Of a stretch of 64,000 nt of DNA, positions 25,761 to 34,185 are shown piece after piece (positions within the stretch are counted from its first letter, which is position 1; each line of letters starts with the position of its first letter). The notes below the pieces were generated by a model that did not search any database, was not told the DNA's origin, and worked only from the letters and a program-made list of their open reading frames with translations. The stretch is from Bog-159 sp035602155. Its GTDB lineage: Bacteria; Acidobacteriota; Terriglobia; Bryobacterales; Bryobacteraceae. A program made the translations under genes and the position numbers. The stretch spans positions 1 to 64,000 of the forward strand of contig DATNMW010000173.1 in assembly GCA_035602155.1 (NCBI GenBank). Reading direction: 5' to 3'.

Positions 25761-26936
25761 ATGAAAAAGATAATCTTCGCAGTAATCGTAATTGCGGTTC
25801 TCGGGGCGGCCGGCATGCTGGCTTACCGCAGCCTCCATCCGGAGGCCACCAATCGCATCGTCGTTTCGGGCAATATCGAACTGGAGCAGGTGGACATCGC
25901 CTTCAAGACTTCCGGCCGCTTGATCGAGCGCACTGTGAACGAAGGCGATACAGTGCAGAAGGGCATGGTGATTGCACGGCTGGACCGCGAACAGCTCCTG
26001 CACCAGCGCGATACGGCGGTCGCCGCGCTGGCCACCGCGCAGGCACAGTTCGCCGAGAGCGAAAGCGCCCTGAAGTGGCAGCGCGAGAGCATGCAAGCCG
26101 ACATGCAGTTGCGCAATGCCGATTTGAGCGCCGCCCAGTCGCAATTGCTGCAATTGAAAAACGGCGCCCGGCCGCAGGAAATCCAGCAGGCGACCGCCGC
26201 GGTGGCGGCGGCTCAATCCCAATACGATGGCGCCAAGAAGGACTGGGATCGCGCCCAGACGCTGTACAAGAACGACGACATTTCCACCTCGCAATACGAT
26301 CAGTTCCGGACGCGTTTTGAGAGCGCCCAAGCCAGCTTGAATCAGGTGAAGGAACAAGCCAACCTGGTACAGGCGGGGCCGCGTTCGGAGACCATCGAAA
26401 GCGCGTCGGCGCAGGTGAAGCGCGCCGAAGCCAGCCTGAGAGTAGGGCAGGCCAATGCTATCGAGACCAAGCGCCGCGAGCAGGATATCGTCGCCCGCCA
26501 GGGGGATATCGAGCGCGCCAAAGCCCAGATCGCCCTGATCGACTCCCAGTTGGCCGATACCATTGCGGTCTCGCCGATCAACGGCGTGGTGCTGGTGAAG
26601 GCGGCCGATGTGGGCGAGGTGCTGGCGCCCGGTACGAGCGTAGTCACCGTAGGCGATATCGACCATCCGTGGCTGCGGGCATACATCAGGGAACAGGACC
26701 TGGGACGCGTGAAGCTCGGCGACAAAGTCAGGGTGACCACCGATTCGTTCCACGACAAGGTCTACGACGGACACATCTCGTTCATCTCGTCGGATGCGGA
26801 GTTCACGCCCAAGCAGATCCAGACCGCCGAAGAGCGCGTGAAGCTGGTCTATCGCGTCAAGATCGATGTCGATAACCCGCGCCATGAGTTGAAATCCAAC
26901 ATGCCCGCCGACGCCGAAATCCTCACGGGGAACTGA
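25761..26936 (+). CDS. HlyD-family periplasmic adaptor (YbhG-like)
   Basis: 391 residues. An N-terminal membrane anchor (KIIFAVIVIAVLGAAGMLAY) is followed by a split lipoyl domain (SGNIELEQVDIAFKTSGRLI and later SPINGVVLVKAADVGEVLAP) around a long coiled-coil hairpin at about residues 90-255, then a beta-barrel with VRVTTDSFHDKVYDGHISFI. It links the inner-membrane ABC transporter to the TolC protein. AAAGGAG lies upstream at 11 bases. Its stop codon overlaps the ATG of the ATPase gene (TGATG at 26934). Confidence 0.88.
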   Translation: MKKIIFAVIVIAVLGAAGMLAYRSLHPEATNRIVVSGNIELEQVDIAFKTSGRLIERTVNEGDTVQKGMVIARLDREQLLHQRDTAVAALATAQAQFAESESALKWQRESMQADMQLRNADLSAAQSQLLQLKNGARPQEIQQATAAVAAAQSQYDGAKKDWDRAQTLYKNDDISTSQYDQFRTRFESAQASLNQVKEQANLVQAGPRSETIESASAQVKRAEASLRVGQANAIETKRREQDIVARQGDIERAKAQIALIDSQLADTIAVSPINGVVLVKAADVGEVLAPGTSVVTVGDIDHPWLRAYIREQDLGRVKLGDKVRVTTDSFHDKVYDGHISFISSDAEFTPKQIQTAEERVKLVYRVKIDVDNPRHELKSNMPADAEILTGN

Positions 26937-27865
26937 TGGAAGGGATGATTCGCACCCAGGATCTCACCCGGCGCTTCGATGCGTTGACGGCCGTCGACCA
27001 TCTGAACCTGGAGATCCCCCGCGGCGAGATTTTCGGACTGGTGGGCCCCGACGGCGCCGGCAAGACCACCACGCTACGCATGCTGTGCGGCCTGCTGGAT
27101 CCAACCGAAGGCCAGGCTTGGGTGGCGGGCCATGACGTGGTCCGCGCTACCCAGGCCGTCAAGGACTCCATTGGTTACATGGCCCAGCGCTTCGGGCTGT
27201 ATGTCGACCTGACCGTCGACGAAAACATGGAGTTTTACGCCGACCTCTTTGGCATTCCCGTCGCAGAGCGGCGTCGGCTGCTGCCGGAACTGCTGCGAAT
27301 GACCCGCATGGAGCCTTTCCGCAGGCGCCAGGCAGGCAAGCTTTCCGGCGGCATGAAGCAGAAGCTGGGCCTGATGTGTACGCTGCTGCACCGCCCGGAA
27401 ATCCTGTTCCTGGACGAGCCCTCCAACGGCGTCGATCCGGTCTCGCGCCGCGATTTCTGGGCGATTCTTTACCAGCTTGTGAAGGACGGGATCACGGTTT
27501 TGGTGACCACGGCGTACCTGGATGAAGCGGAGCGCTGTAACCGGGTGGGGCTGATGTACAAAGGGCGGTTGATCCAGTGCGGCGCGCCGGACGCCGCGCG
27601 TTACGAGATCCCCGAGGATTGCTATCAGGTGGAGGCGCGCGATCCGCGGGGTGCGCGGGAAGTCCTGCTCAAATCCGCAGGCGTGCTCTGCGCGGAGCCT
27701 TCCGGCGCCACGCTGCATTTGTTTCTCAGCTCGGCACGCACGTCGCCCGAGGAACTGCGGCGCAGGCTCGATCAGGATGGCTACGGTCCGGCTGTTTTCC
27801 AGCGGATCGTACCGTCGCTTGAAGATATCTTCATCGCGCAGGTACGCAAGGCGGAGAAGCAATGA
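26936..27865 (+). CDS. ABC transporter ATPase, first subunit
   Basis: 309 residues. Walker A is GPDGAGKTTT (about residue 40), signature KLSGGMKQKLGL (about 137), Walker B EILFLDEPSNGVDP, and the switch His position is replaced in LVTTAYLDEAERC by Tyr. The His-to-Tyr change suggests a weakened or regulatory nucleotide site. In E. coli YbhF two ATPase halves are one protein; here they are encoded by separate genes (26936 and 27945). The start overlaps the HlyD stop. Confidence 0.88.
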   Translation: MEGMIRTQDLTRRFDALTAVDHLNLEIPRGEIFGLVGPDGAGKTTTLRMLCGLLDPTEGQAWVAGHDVVRATQAVKDSIGYMAQRFGLYVDLTVDENMEFYADLFGIPVAERRRLLPELLRMTRMEPFRRRQAGKLSGGMKQKLGLMCTLLHRPEILFLDEPSNGVDPVSRRDFWAILYQLVKDGITVLVTTAYLDEAERCNRVGLMYKGRLIQCGAPDAARYEIPEDCYQVEARDPRGAREVLLKSAGVLCAEPSGATLHLFLSSARTSPEELRRRLDQDGYGPAVFQRIVPSLEDIFIAQVRKAEKQ

Positions 27866-27885
27866 CGATAAAGCTCCGGCGCCAA

Positions 27886-27932
27886 GTGGGCGGGTTGCCA
27901 ACCCGCCGCAGGTTTACAACCTGCCCCACAAC
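27886..27932 (+). repeat. Dispersed palindromic (REP-like) repeat, copy 4
   Basis: GGCGGGTT-GCC-AACCCGCC followed by GCAGGTT-TAC-AACCTGC and CCCAC. The second hairpin matches copies 1-3; the first has a different stem. It lies between the two ATPase genes, ending 12 bases before the second ATG. Confidence 0.75.
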
Positions 27933-27944
27933 CGAGAAAATATT

Positions 27945-28901
27945 ATGACGCCCGCCGCACAGAACGGTCCTGCGCTCGAAATCCGCGACCTAGTCAAGAC
28001 CTTTGGCGACTTCGTGGCCGTGGACCACGTTTCGTTCCAGGTGCAAAAGGGCGAAATCTTTGGCTTTCTGGGACCGAATGGGGCGGGAAAGTCCACCGTC
28101 ATCCGCATGCTTTGCGGGCTGCTGACGCCCACTTCCGGCTGGGGCGCGGTGGCGGGTTTCGATGTGACCAAGAATCCGGAAGAGATCCGCAAGAATATCG
28201 GCTACATGTCGCAGAAGTTTTCCCTCTACGACGATCTTGCCGTGGAAGAGAACATAGATTTCTTCAGCCGGATATATAGCGTTCCCAAGCACTTGCGCGC
28301 GGAACGCAAAGAGTACGTGCTGCGCATGGCGGGTCTTATCGACCGGCGCAGCACGGTCACGCGCCTGCTGGCCGGCGGCTGGAAACAGCGCCTGGCCCTG
28401 GGATGCGCCATCGTTCATTCCCCGCGTATTTTGTTTCTGGACGAACCGACTTCGGGCGTCGATCCCATCGCGCGCCGCAGCTTCTGGGATCTGATCTATC
28501 AACTTGCCGAGGGCGGACAAACCATCCTGGTCACGACGCACTACATGGACGAAGCCGAGTACTGCAATCGCCTGGCGCTGATTTATCGCGGCAAACTGAT
28601 CGCCTTGGGCGTGCCGGAAGCGCTCAAACGGGACCTGCATTCGCATAAGCTGCTGCAGCTTGAGAGCTCCGATCTGCTGGGGACCATGCGCGCATTGGAA
28701 GGCCAGGCGGGCGTTTTGGACGTGGCCGTTTTCGGCGCCGGCCTGCACGTGAACGTGGCCGATCTGGCTGCCGGCACGGAACAAATTCGCCGCTTGCTGG
28801 AACAGCAGCACATTCAGATCAAGAGGCTGGAACCGATCCAACCCACCATGGAAGACGTTTTTGTGGGCCTGATCGAAGCCGAGGAACTAAAAAACCCATG
28901 A
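27945..28901 (+). CDS. ABC transporter ATPase, second subunit
   Basis: 318 residues from ATG 27945 (weak upstream GAGAAAA), the first start after the palindromic repeat. Walker A GPNGAGKST, Walker B RILFLDEPTSGVDP, switch LVTTHYMDEAEYC with the His intact. The signature is LAGGWKQRLALG, with Ala in place of the usual Ser. Together with the Tyr switch in the first ATPase, the two sites of the heterodimer look asymmetric. Its stop overlaps the first permease gene (ATGA at 28898). Confidence 0.88.
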   Translation: MTPAAQNGPALEIRDLVKTFGDFVAVDHVSFQVQKGEIFGFLGPNGAGKSTVIRMLCGLLTPTSGWGAVAGFDVTKNPEEIRKNIGYMSQKFSLYDDLAVEENIDFFSRIYSVPKHLRAERKEYVLRMAGLIDRRSTVTRLLAGGWKQRLALGCAIVHSPRILFLDEPTSGVDPIARRSFWDLIYQLAEGGQTILVTTHYMDEAEYCNRLALIYRGKLIALGVPEALKRDLHSHKLLQLESSDLLGTMRALEGQAGVLDVAVFGAGLHVNVADLAAGTEQIRRLLEQQHIQIKRLEPIQPTMEDVFVGLIEAEELKNP

Positions 28902-30031
28902 GCCTACGACGCATCCGTGCCATGTTCGAGAAGGAGTTCCGCCATATCTTGCGCGACTCGCGCAGCCTCGTCATGGCGCTGTTCCTGCCGTTATTTCAGA
29001 TGCTGCTGTTCGGCTACGCCCTCAATCTGGACGTGGACCGCATCCCCACGTTGATCTACGATGGCGACCACAGCGCCGACAGCCGCGCCCTGATCGAACG
29101 CTTTCACGCCTCCCGGTTTTTTGAGATCGAGGGATTCACCAATAGCTATGCCGCTATTGAAAAAGATATCGACAAGAGCAAAGTCTTGCTGGGCATCGTG
29201 ATCCCGCGGGATTACTCCCAGCGCCTGAATGCCGGGAGCAAGGCCAGCGTCCAGGTTCTGCTGGATGGCAGCGATTCCAACACCGCGTCCATCGCCTTGA
29301 GTTACGTGGAGAGCCTGCTGCAGAACTATGGCCTGCAGGTGCGCTCCAACGGGCAGGATCGCAGCGCCGGCATACCGATCGTCTCCCCCGTGGATGCGCG
29401 CGTGCGCATCTGGTACAACAGCACGCTCATATCCACCAACTACATCGTGCCGGGCCTGATCGCCGCCATGATGATGGTGATTGCCGCGCTGCTGACTTCG
29501 CTCACGGTGGCCCGCGAGTGGGAGATGGGCACCATGGAGCAACTGCTGTCCACGCCGGTGCACGCTTCGGAAATCGTGCTGGGCAAAATGCTCGCATTTT
29601 TTGTGATCGGCCTGGCGGATACCACCATCGCGGTGCTGGTGGGCATCTTCGTTTACGGCGTGCCATTCCGCGGCAGCATCTGGCTGTTGGCTTTGAGCAC
29701 GGCGATCTTTCTTTCGGGGGCGTTTTTTTGGGGCATCTTTGTTTCGGCCGTGGCCCGGACGCAACTGTTCGCATTCCAATTGGGGATGGTCACCACCTTC
29801 CTTCCGTCTTTTCTGTTGTCGGGATTCCTGTACGCCATCGAGAACATGCCGGTGCCCATCCAGGTCATCACGCGTGCGTTCCCGGCGCGTTATTTCGTCA
29901 CCATCGTGAGAGGCATCTTCTTGAAAGGAATCGGCCTGAATCTCCTATGGCCACAGGTGGTTTTTCTGGCGGTGTTCTCGATCCTGGTGTTTTGGGCGGC
30001 GGAACGCAGAATGAGGCAGAAGATCGCATGA
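28898..30031 (+). CDS. ABC-2 type permease, first subunit (YbhS-like)
   Basis: 377 residues with an N-terminal transmembrane helix (VMALFLPLFQMLLFGYALNL), a large extracytoplasmic domain (about 45-175), then five or so transmembrane helices starting with IVPGLIAAMMMVIAALLTSL. The EWEMGTMEQLLSTPV coupling segment is typical of the ABC-2 family. It pairs with the permease at 30048. YbhFSR-type systems export drugs or other hydrophobic compounds. Confidence 0.87.
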   Translation: MSLRRIRAMFEKEFRHILRDSRSLVMALFLPLFQMLLFGYALNLDVDRIPTLIYDGDHSADSRALIERFHASRFFEIEGFTNSYAAIEKDIDKSKVLLGIVIPRDYSQRLNAGSKASVQVLLDGSDSNTASIALSYVESLLQNYGLQVRSNGQDRSAGIPIVSPVDARVRIWYNSTLISTNYIVPGLIAAMMMVIAALLTSLTVAREWEMGTMEQLLSTPVHASEIVLGKMLAFFVIGLADTTIAVLVGIFVYGVPFRGSIWLLALSTAIFLSGAFFWGIFVSAVARTQLFAFQLGMVTTFLPSFLLSGFLYAIENMPVPIQVITRAFPARYFVTIVRGIFLKGIGLNLLWPQVVFLAVFSILVFWAAERRMRQKIA

Positions 30032-30047
30032 GCGGCATCGGACCATT

Positions 30048-31199
30048 ATGATAGAACGCATCTTCGCCATCATTCGCAAAGAACTGAACCAGTTGTTTCG
30101 CAACCGGCGCGCACGTTTGTTTCTCTTCGTGCCCCCCATTTTTCAGCTCATCCTCTATGGCTACGCAGTCAACCTGGACCTGGATAACCTGCGCATGGGA
30201 TGGATGGACATGGACCAATCGCCGCAAAGCCACGACCTGCTGGCCGACTTCCAGGGATCGGGCCGGTTTCTCCTGACCGCCTTGCCGCAAAGCGAGAAGG
30301 AGATTCAGGATGTCCTGGACCGCGGCGACGCGCAGGTGATCGTGCGCGTGCTGCCCGGTTTTGGCCGTAATATCCTGCTGGGCCGCCCTACGTCGGCGCA
30401 AATCCTGGTGGACGGCACCAATTCCAACACCGCCTCGCTGGCGTCGGCTTATACCAGCCAATTGGTGGGCGCCTACTCGGCCAGCCTGGTCACTTCCCAA
30501 ATGCAGTCGCGCATGATGGCGCGCGCGGGCATGGGAACCATGAGCATGAAGGTGGGGCACATTACCGACAGCGCGCGCGTATGGTTCAATCCGGACCTGC
30601 GCAGCCGTAATTATTTCGTTCCCGGGGTCATCTGCAATCTGATCATGGTGGTCACTGTGATGCTCACCGCCATGGCCATCGTCCGCGAAAAAGAAATCGG
30701 CACCATGGAACAGTTGATGGTGACCCCCATCCGGCCCATCGAGCTGATGATCGGCAAGATGGTGCCCGCCGCGATGGTGGGCTTGATGGATCTGCTGCTG
30801 GTGACTACCGCGGCGCTGCTGATCTTTTCTATTCCGTTTCGCGGCAACCCGCTGGTGCTGGTGCTCAGCGCGGCATTGTTCCTGTTGACCAGCCTGGGCA
30901 TGGGTCTGTTTATTTCCACCATTGCCAACACCCAGCAGCAGGCCATCATGTCCTCATCCCTGATCGCCATCCCTACGTTCATGTTGAGCGGCTTCGCCTA
31001 TCCGATCCGCAACATGCCCATTGCGGTGCAGTATTTCACTTATCTGAATCCGCTGCGTTACCTGATCGAGATTGTGCGCGGAATCTTCCTCAAAGGCACG
31101 GGCATATCGGTGCTCTGGCCGCAGATGCTGACGCTGCTGGTCTACGGCATGGTGGTCATGGGACTGGCCGCGACCAGTTTCCGGAAGAAATTGGATTAG
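30048..31199 (+). CDS. ABC-2 type permease, second subunit (YbhR-like)
   Basis: 383 residues, same architecture as its upstream neighbour: helix one LFLFVPPIFQLILYGYAVNL, an extracytoplasmic domain to about residue 195, then membrane segments beginning FVPGVICNLIMVVTVMLTAM and the EKEIGTMEQLMVTPI coupling motif. Begins 16 bases after the first permease. With it, the two ATPases, HlyD and TolC proteins form a complete envelope-spanning exporter. Confidence 0.87.
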   Translation: MIERIFAIIRKELNQLFRNRRARLFLFVPPIFQLILYGYAVNLDLDNLRMGWMDMDQSPQSHDLLADFQGSGRFLLTALPQSEKEIQDVLDRGDAQVIVRVLPGFGRNILLGRPTSAQILVDGTNSNTASLASAYTSQLVGAYSASLVTSQMQSRMMARAGMGTMSMKVGHITDSARVWFNPDLRSRNYFVPGVICNLIMVVTVMLTAMAIVREKEIGTMEQLMVTPIRPIELMIGKMVPAAMVGLMDLLLVTTAALLIFSIPFRGNPLVLVLSAALFLLTSLGMGLFISTIANTQQQAIMSSSLIAIPTFMLSGFAYPIRNMPIAVQYFTYLNPLRYLIEIVRGIFLKGTGISVLWPQMLTLLVYGMVVMGLAATSFRKKLD

Positions 31200-31228
31200 C
31201 TTGGCCTAGCAGCGATAATGGAGTCTAT

Positions 31229-31795
31229 ATGAGTTTCCCTGAACAATACCGGGCCGAACTGGTGAAGGCCATCGAATCCATCGACTTGGACAAGGTAAGC
31301 CAGGCCATCGAATGGTTCCGCGAATCGCGGGACAGCGGCCGGCATATATTCGTTTGCGGTAATGGCGGCAGCGCCTCCACTGCATCGCACTTCGCCTGCG
31401 ACATCGTAAAAGGGTGCAGCTTCAACCGCTCCTCGCGGTTTCGCATCATGGCGCTGACCGATCAGCTTCCGACCATCACGGCTTATGCCAACGATGTCGG
31501 CTATGACGTGATATTCGCCGAGCAGCTCAAGAATTTCGCGCAGCCGGACGACCTCTTCATGGCCATCAGCGGCTCCGGGAATTCCCCCAATGTGGTGCTG
31601 GCCATGGATTACGCAAATTCGATCGGCTGCCGCACCATCGCTTTGACGGGCCGCGACGGGGGAAAGCTGGGACCCAAGGCGCAGTTGAACATTCAGGTGC
31701 CGGTGCAGCACATGGGGCGGATCGAGGACGCCCACATGAATATTTGCCACATGATCGGGTACTACTTCATGGATTGCGAGCCACAGACGGCGTAA
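31229..31795 (+). CDS. gmhA: D-sedoheptulose 7-phosphate isomerase (SIS domain)
   Basis: 188 residues, full length for GmhA. The SIS fold is seen in HIFVCGNGGSASTASHFACD (phosphate loop, about residues 38-57), LFMAISGSGNSPNVVLAMDY and IALTGRDGGKLGPKA, with the C-terminal helix IEDAHMNICHMIGYYF carrying the catalytic His region. It makes D-glycero-D-manno-heptose 7-phosphate, the substrate of HddA at 20685. GGAG lies seven bases before the ATG; the gene follows the last exporter permease by 29 bases and may be cotranscribed with it. A 5'-truncated second copy lies at 35180-35584. Confidence 0.88.
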   Translation: MSFPEQYRAELVKAIESIDLDKVSQAIEWFRESRDSGRHIFVCGNGGSASTASHFACDIVKGCSFNRSSRFRIMALTDQLPTITAYANDVGYDVIFAEQLKNFAQPDDLFMAISGSGNSPNVVLAMDYANSIGCRTIALTGRDGGKLGPKAQLNIQVPVQHMGRIEDAHMNICHMIGYYFMDCEPQTA

Positions 31796-31807
31796 GGCAT
31801 CGCCCAT
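31390..31807 (+). repeat. Direct repeat, left copy (3' part of gmhA)
   Basis: 418 bases aligned without gaps to 35179-35596 (constant offset 3789). About two dozen differences are visible, nearly all at third codon positions. The repeat starts at codon 54 of gmhA and extends about 12 bases past the stop. Confidence 0.85.
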
Positions 31808-31970
31808 ACGCCGATCCAACGGGCCACCATTCGGGATCTTTCGCCGCTCGACTCACTCTGCATGCAGGCACGTCTCCTGCGGGCCTCGACGTTCTCGGTC
31901 GTTCCTATTGATTATGCCATTAGGTGCACACGGGCCTGAACGGCGGCCCGAAAAAAGCCGGACAAAACAC

Positions 31971-31999
31971 TTGACATTCCGCCCCGCCCGGTTTATAAG
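31971..31999 (+). promoter_or_regulatory. Sigma-70 promoter of the cysteine-rich island
   Basis: Perfect TTGACA (31971-31976), 17-base spacer, TATAAG (31994-31999, five of six). The start would be near 32006, giving a leader of about 155 bases before the GTG at 32162. The leader contains a possible small hairpin (GCCATCAG with CTGATG). Confidence 0.65.
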
Positions 32000-32161
32000 T
32001 AGCTGCAAGCGGAGCCGTCCGAAAGGCCACGTCCAGACGCTGCGGGATCTGGCACAAATGAGCTGTTTCTGACATCAATCCGCACGGTTGCCATCAGCAA
32101 TTGTGGGACTGATGATGGCCCACATACAAGGGTGTGTTCTTAGTGACAAGGAGGGCCGAGC

Positions 32162-32569
32162 GTGAATTATCCGCCATACATCGGGACTGCTTCTTACTAC
32201 ACCTGTGCCAAGGGCTCGGGTGCCTGTGGAACCTGCAACTCAAACAATACCAATCAGGTCTGTTATCCGGACCTAAACGGCCATCCCCCAAATTATGCCG
32301 CCTCCTGCGGACCAATACCGGTACATTCCTGCGGAGACGTACTCTACGTGGCGAATTACTGCAACTGCGCCGATCCAATCGGCGCGTCCCTGACCGTGGT
32401 CGACCACGGTCCCGGCGCCGCTTGCACGGTAGATGTTCCGCAATGCGACTTGTGCACCTGCAGCGGCGGTAACAAATATTATCGCTATATGGATCTGCCG
32501 CAGAATACCTTTACGGCACTCGGTGGCAACCTGACTCAAGGGCTCATAATTGTTGGCTGGAGCAGCTAG
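32162..32569 (+). CDS. Cysteine-rich protein, possibly RlpA/barwin-like double-psi beta-barrel
   Basis: 135 residues with 12 cysteines. Features of a double-psi beta-barrel can be read: IGTASYYTCAKGSGACGTCN at the N-terminus, AASCGPIPVHSCGDVLYVAN in the middle and SLTVVDHGPGAACTVDV, where the D-H-G-P turn corresponds to the catalytic Asp loop of RlpA/expansin-type barrels. This fold assignment is inference from motif order. The start is GTG with a strong AAGGAGG seven bases upstream; a stop codon in frame 16 bases upstream excludes an N-terminal extension, so there is no signal peptide, which is odd for so many cysteines. First gene after the promoter at 31971; three other small genes follow. 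Confidence 0.55.
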   Translation: MNYPPYIGTASYYTCAKGSGACGTCNSNNTNQVCYPDLNGHPPNYAASCGPIPVHSCGDVLYVANYCNCADPIGASLTVVDHGPGAACTVDVPQCDLCTCSGGNKYYRYMDLPQNTFTALGGNLTQGLIIVGWSS

Positions 32570-32616
32570 CCTGCGCCGTAGCGCGCATAACCCAGCTTAG
32601 CCGAGTGAGGACGCAT

Positions 32617-33258
32617 ATGAACTTCGTTATTAGTCGTCGGTCGCTGCTTCGCTCGTCTGCGTTGGCAGTGGGGGCACTGGGAGTTATCAGGGGGCCGTCT
32701 AGACTCTTGGGCCAGGGCAGGAGCCCATATGAGGTCGCCAACTGCGACGTGACCGCCGTCTCAAATGGCCAGGTATACTGCGCCGACAGCGATGGTAATC
32801 CCGTGACTCTCCCTACCGATCGAAAAACGGACATATGGAGGGGCAGGAGCGGCCGTGGCCTAGACGTTATCAGGCCGGGCGATCATATTGACGCCCAGAT
32901 CGAGGTAACTCCTACCGGCGAGCGGCGTGTGATAAGAATGTGGGTAAATATTGCGAATGTCACGGGCACGATCGCACGCCTTACTCCGGACGGCTTCGAC
33001 CTTGTGATTATTCACGGGGTGGGATCTCCCGGGCGGGTGCTACCAATCCTGGTGGGGGATAACGTGAGCGTGAACAATGGTCTTGTAACAAAGGCGGCGA
33101 TAGCTCCTGGCCTAAGAGCACAGGTGATTGGGCAGGGGCTCCCGGGAGGAATGGCAGGCGTTACGCAAGTGTTGGCGACAACGGTCCTGCTGCACGACAA
33201 GTGGGGAATGATGTTAGGCGCCGAGCGCGCACCGCTAAGGAGAGGCACCGCGCAATGA
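32617..33258 (+). CDS. Tat-exported protein of unknown function
   Basis: 213 residues from ATG 32617 (GAGG upstream). The N-terminus SRRSLLRSSALAVGALGVI is a twin-arginine signal followed by a hydrophobic core and a polar region, so it is folded before export. The mature part has an all-beta look (DHIDAQIEVTPTGERRVIRM; GTIARLTPDGFDLVIIHGVG; LPILVGDNVSV), suggesting OB-like barrels. No family was recognised. It follows the cysteine-rich gene by 47 bases on the same strand and is probably in the same transcript. Confidence 0.6.
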   Translation: MNFVISRRSLLRSSALAVGALGVIRGPSRLLGQGRSPYEVANCDVTAVSNGQVYCADSDGNPVTLPTDRKTDIWRGRSGRGLDVIRPGDHIDAQIEVTPTGERRVIRMWVNIANVTGTIARLTPDGFDLVIIHGVGSPGRVLPILVGDNVSVNNGLVTKAAIAPGLRAQVIGQGLPGGMAGVTQVLATTVLLHDKWGMMLGAERAPLRRGTAQ

Positions 33259-33366
33259 GCGCGGAGCGGCTGATCTCCCCATTTAGCCACACTTGGCAAA
33301 TTGGCATAGTGGCGCGGATATCTCCGAGTCGTTTTGAGGCGGTCTGGGATCCAGAAAGGGGTCGAC

Positions 33367-34173
33367 GTGGACATAGGGCATAGTCAGATAAAAACAGCTC
33401 TCGTGCTAATCATGCTTCTAGCCGGCGTTGCGCGGGCCCAGGATTACTGCTGCACTGGCGACGCGTGCCAGTGCGCGGAGGGCACGGCCATCTGCACCAG
33501 CGAGGGATGGGGGTGCAGCGAGGGCTATCCCTGTTGTGGCGAAGAGCCGACAGGAGAGGAGCTGTGTGGCTGCGACGAATGCTACGTCATCTGCAGCGCG
33601 GATGGCTGGGAATGCGTGGGCAGCCCGATCATCGTGGACCCCACAGGGCAGGGCTTCCATCTCACCAGTCTTGCCGGCGGCGTGCACTTTGCGCTGGCTC
33701 CCGGCACTCCGATGCAGGTGAGTTGGACTGACAACGCGTATAACAATGCCTTCCTCGCCCTGGATCGCAACGGAAACGGGACGATCGACAACGGCGCCGA
33801 GCTTTTTGGCAACTACACGCCCCAGCCGATCCCTCTGGCGGGGGAACACCGCAACGGCTATGCCGCGCTGGCCGTATTTGACGATCCTGCCAACGGCGGC
33901 AATGGTAACGGCAAAATCGATCCCGGCGATGCAGTCTACTTTTCCTTGCGGCTGTGGGTCGATAAGAACCACGACGGCATCAGTGAGCCGGACGAACTGA
34001 TTCCCCTGGCTACGGCTGGCGTGTTCGCCATCGACCTGAACTATATCGAACTGGTTCGTTTCGACAAGTTCGGCAACCTCTTTCATTACCGGGCCAATCT
34101 GGAGGACGCCGCCGGGCACTCCGATCCGCGCTGCTACGATGTGTATTTGCAGCTCGGACCGCTCCAGAAGTAA
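33367..34173 (+). CDS. Secreted cysteine-rich protein with EF-hand-like calcium loops
   Basis: 268 residues starting at GTG 33367 with AAAGGGG upstream; an in-frame TTG further upstream is less likely. A signal peptide (ALVLIMLLAGVARAQ) is followed by a short region with about 14 cysteines (residues 20-75), then a beta domain with loops of dockerin/EF-hand type: LDRNGNGTIDNGAELF, GNGNGKIDPGDAVYF and VDKNHDGISEPDELIPL. Calcium binding is inferred from the Asp/Asn spacing. The gene is 12 bases upstream of the DsbA-like gene, which could form its disulfides. Confidence 0.65.
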   Translation: MDIGHSQIKTALVLIMLLAGVARAQDYCCTGDACQCAEGTAICTSEGWGCSEGYPCCGEEPTGEELCGCDECYVICSADGWECVGSPIIVDPTGQGFHLTSLAGGVHFALAPGTPMQVSWTDNAYNNAFLALDRNGNGTIDNGAELFGNYTPQPIPLAGEHRNGYAALAVFDDPANGGNGNGKIDPGDAVYFSLRLWVDKNHDGISEPDELIPLATAGVFAIDLNYIELVRFDKFGNLFHYRANLEDAAGHSDPRCYDVYLQLGPLQK

Positions 34174-34185
34174 GGGAGGTCGATC

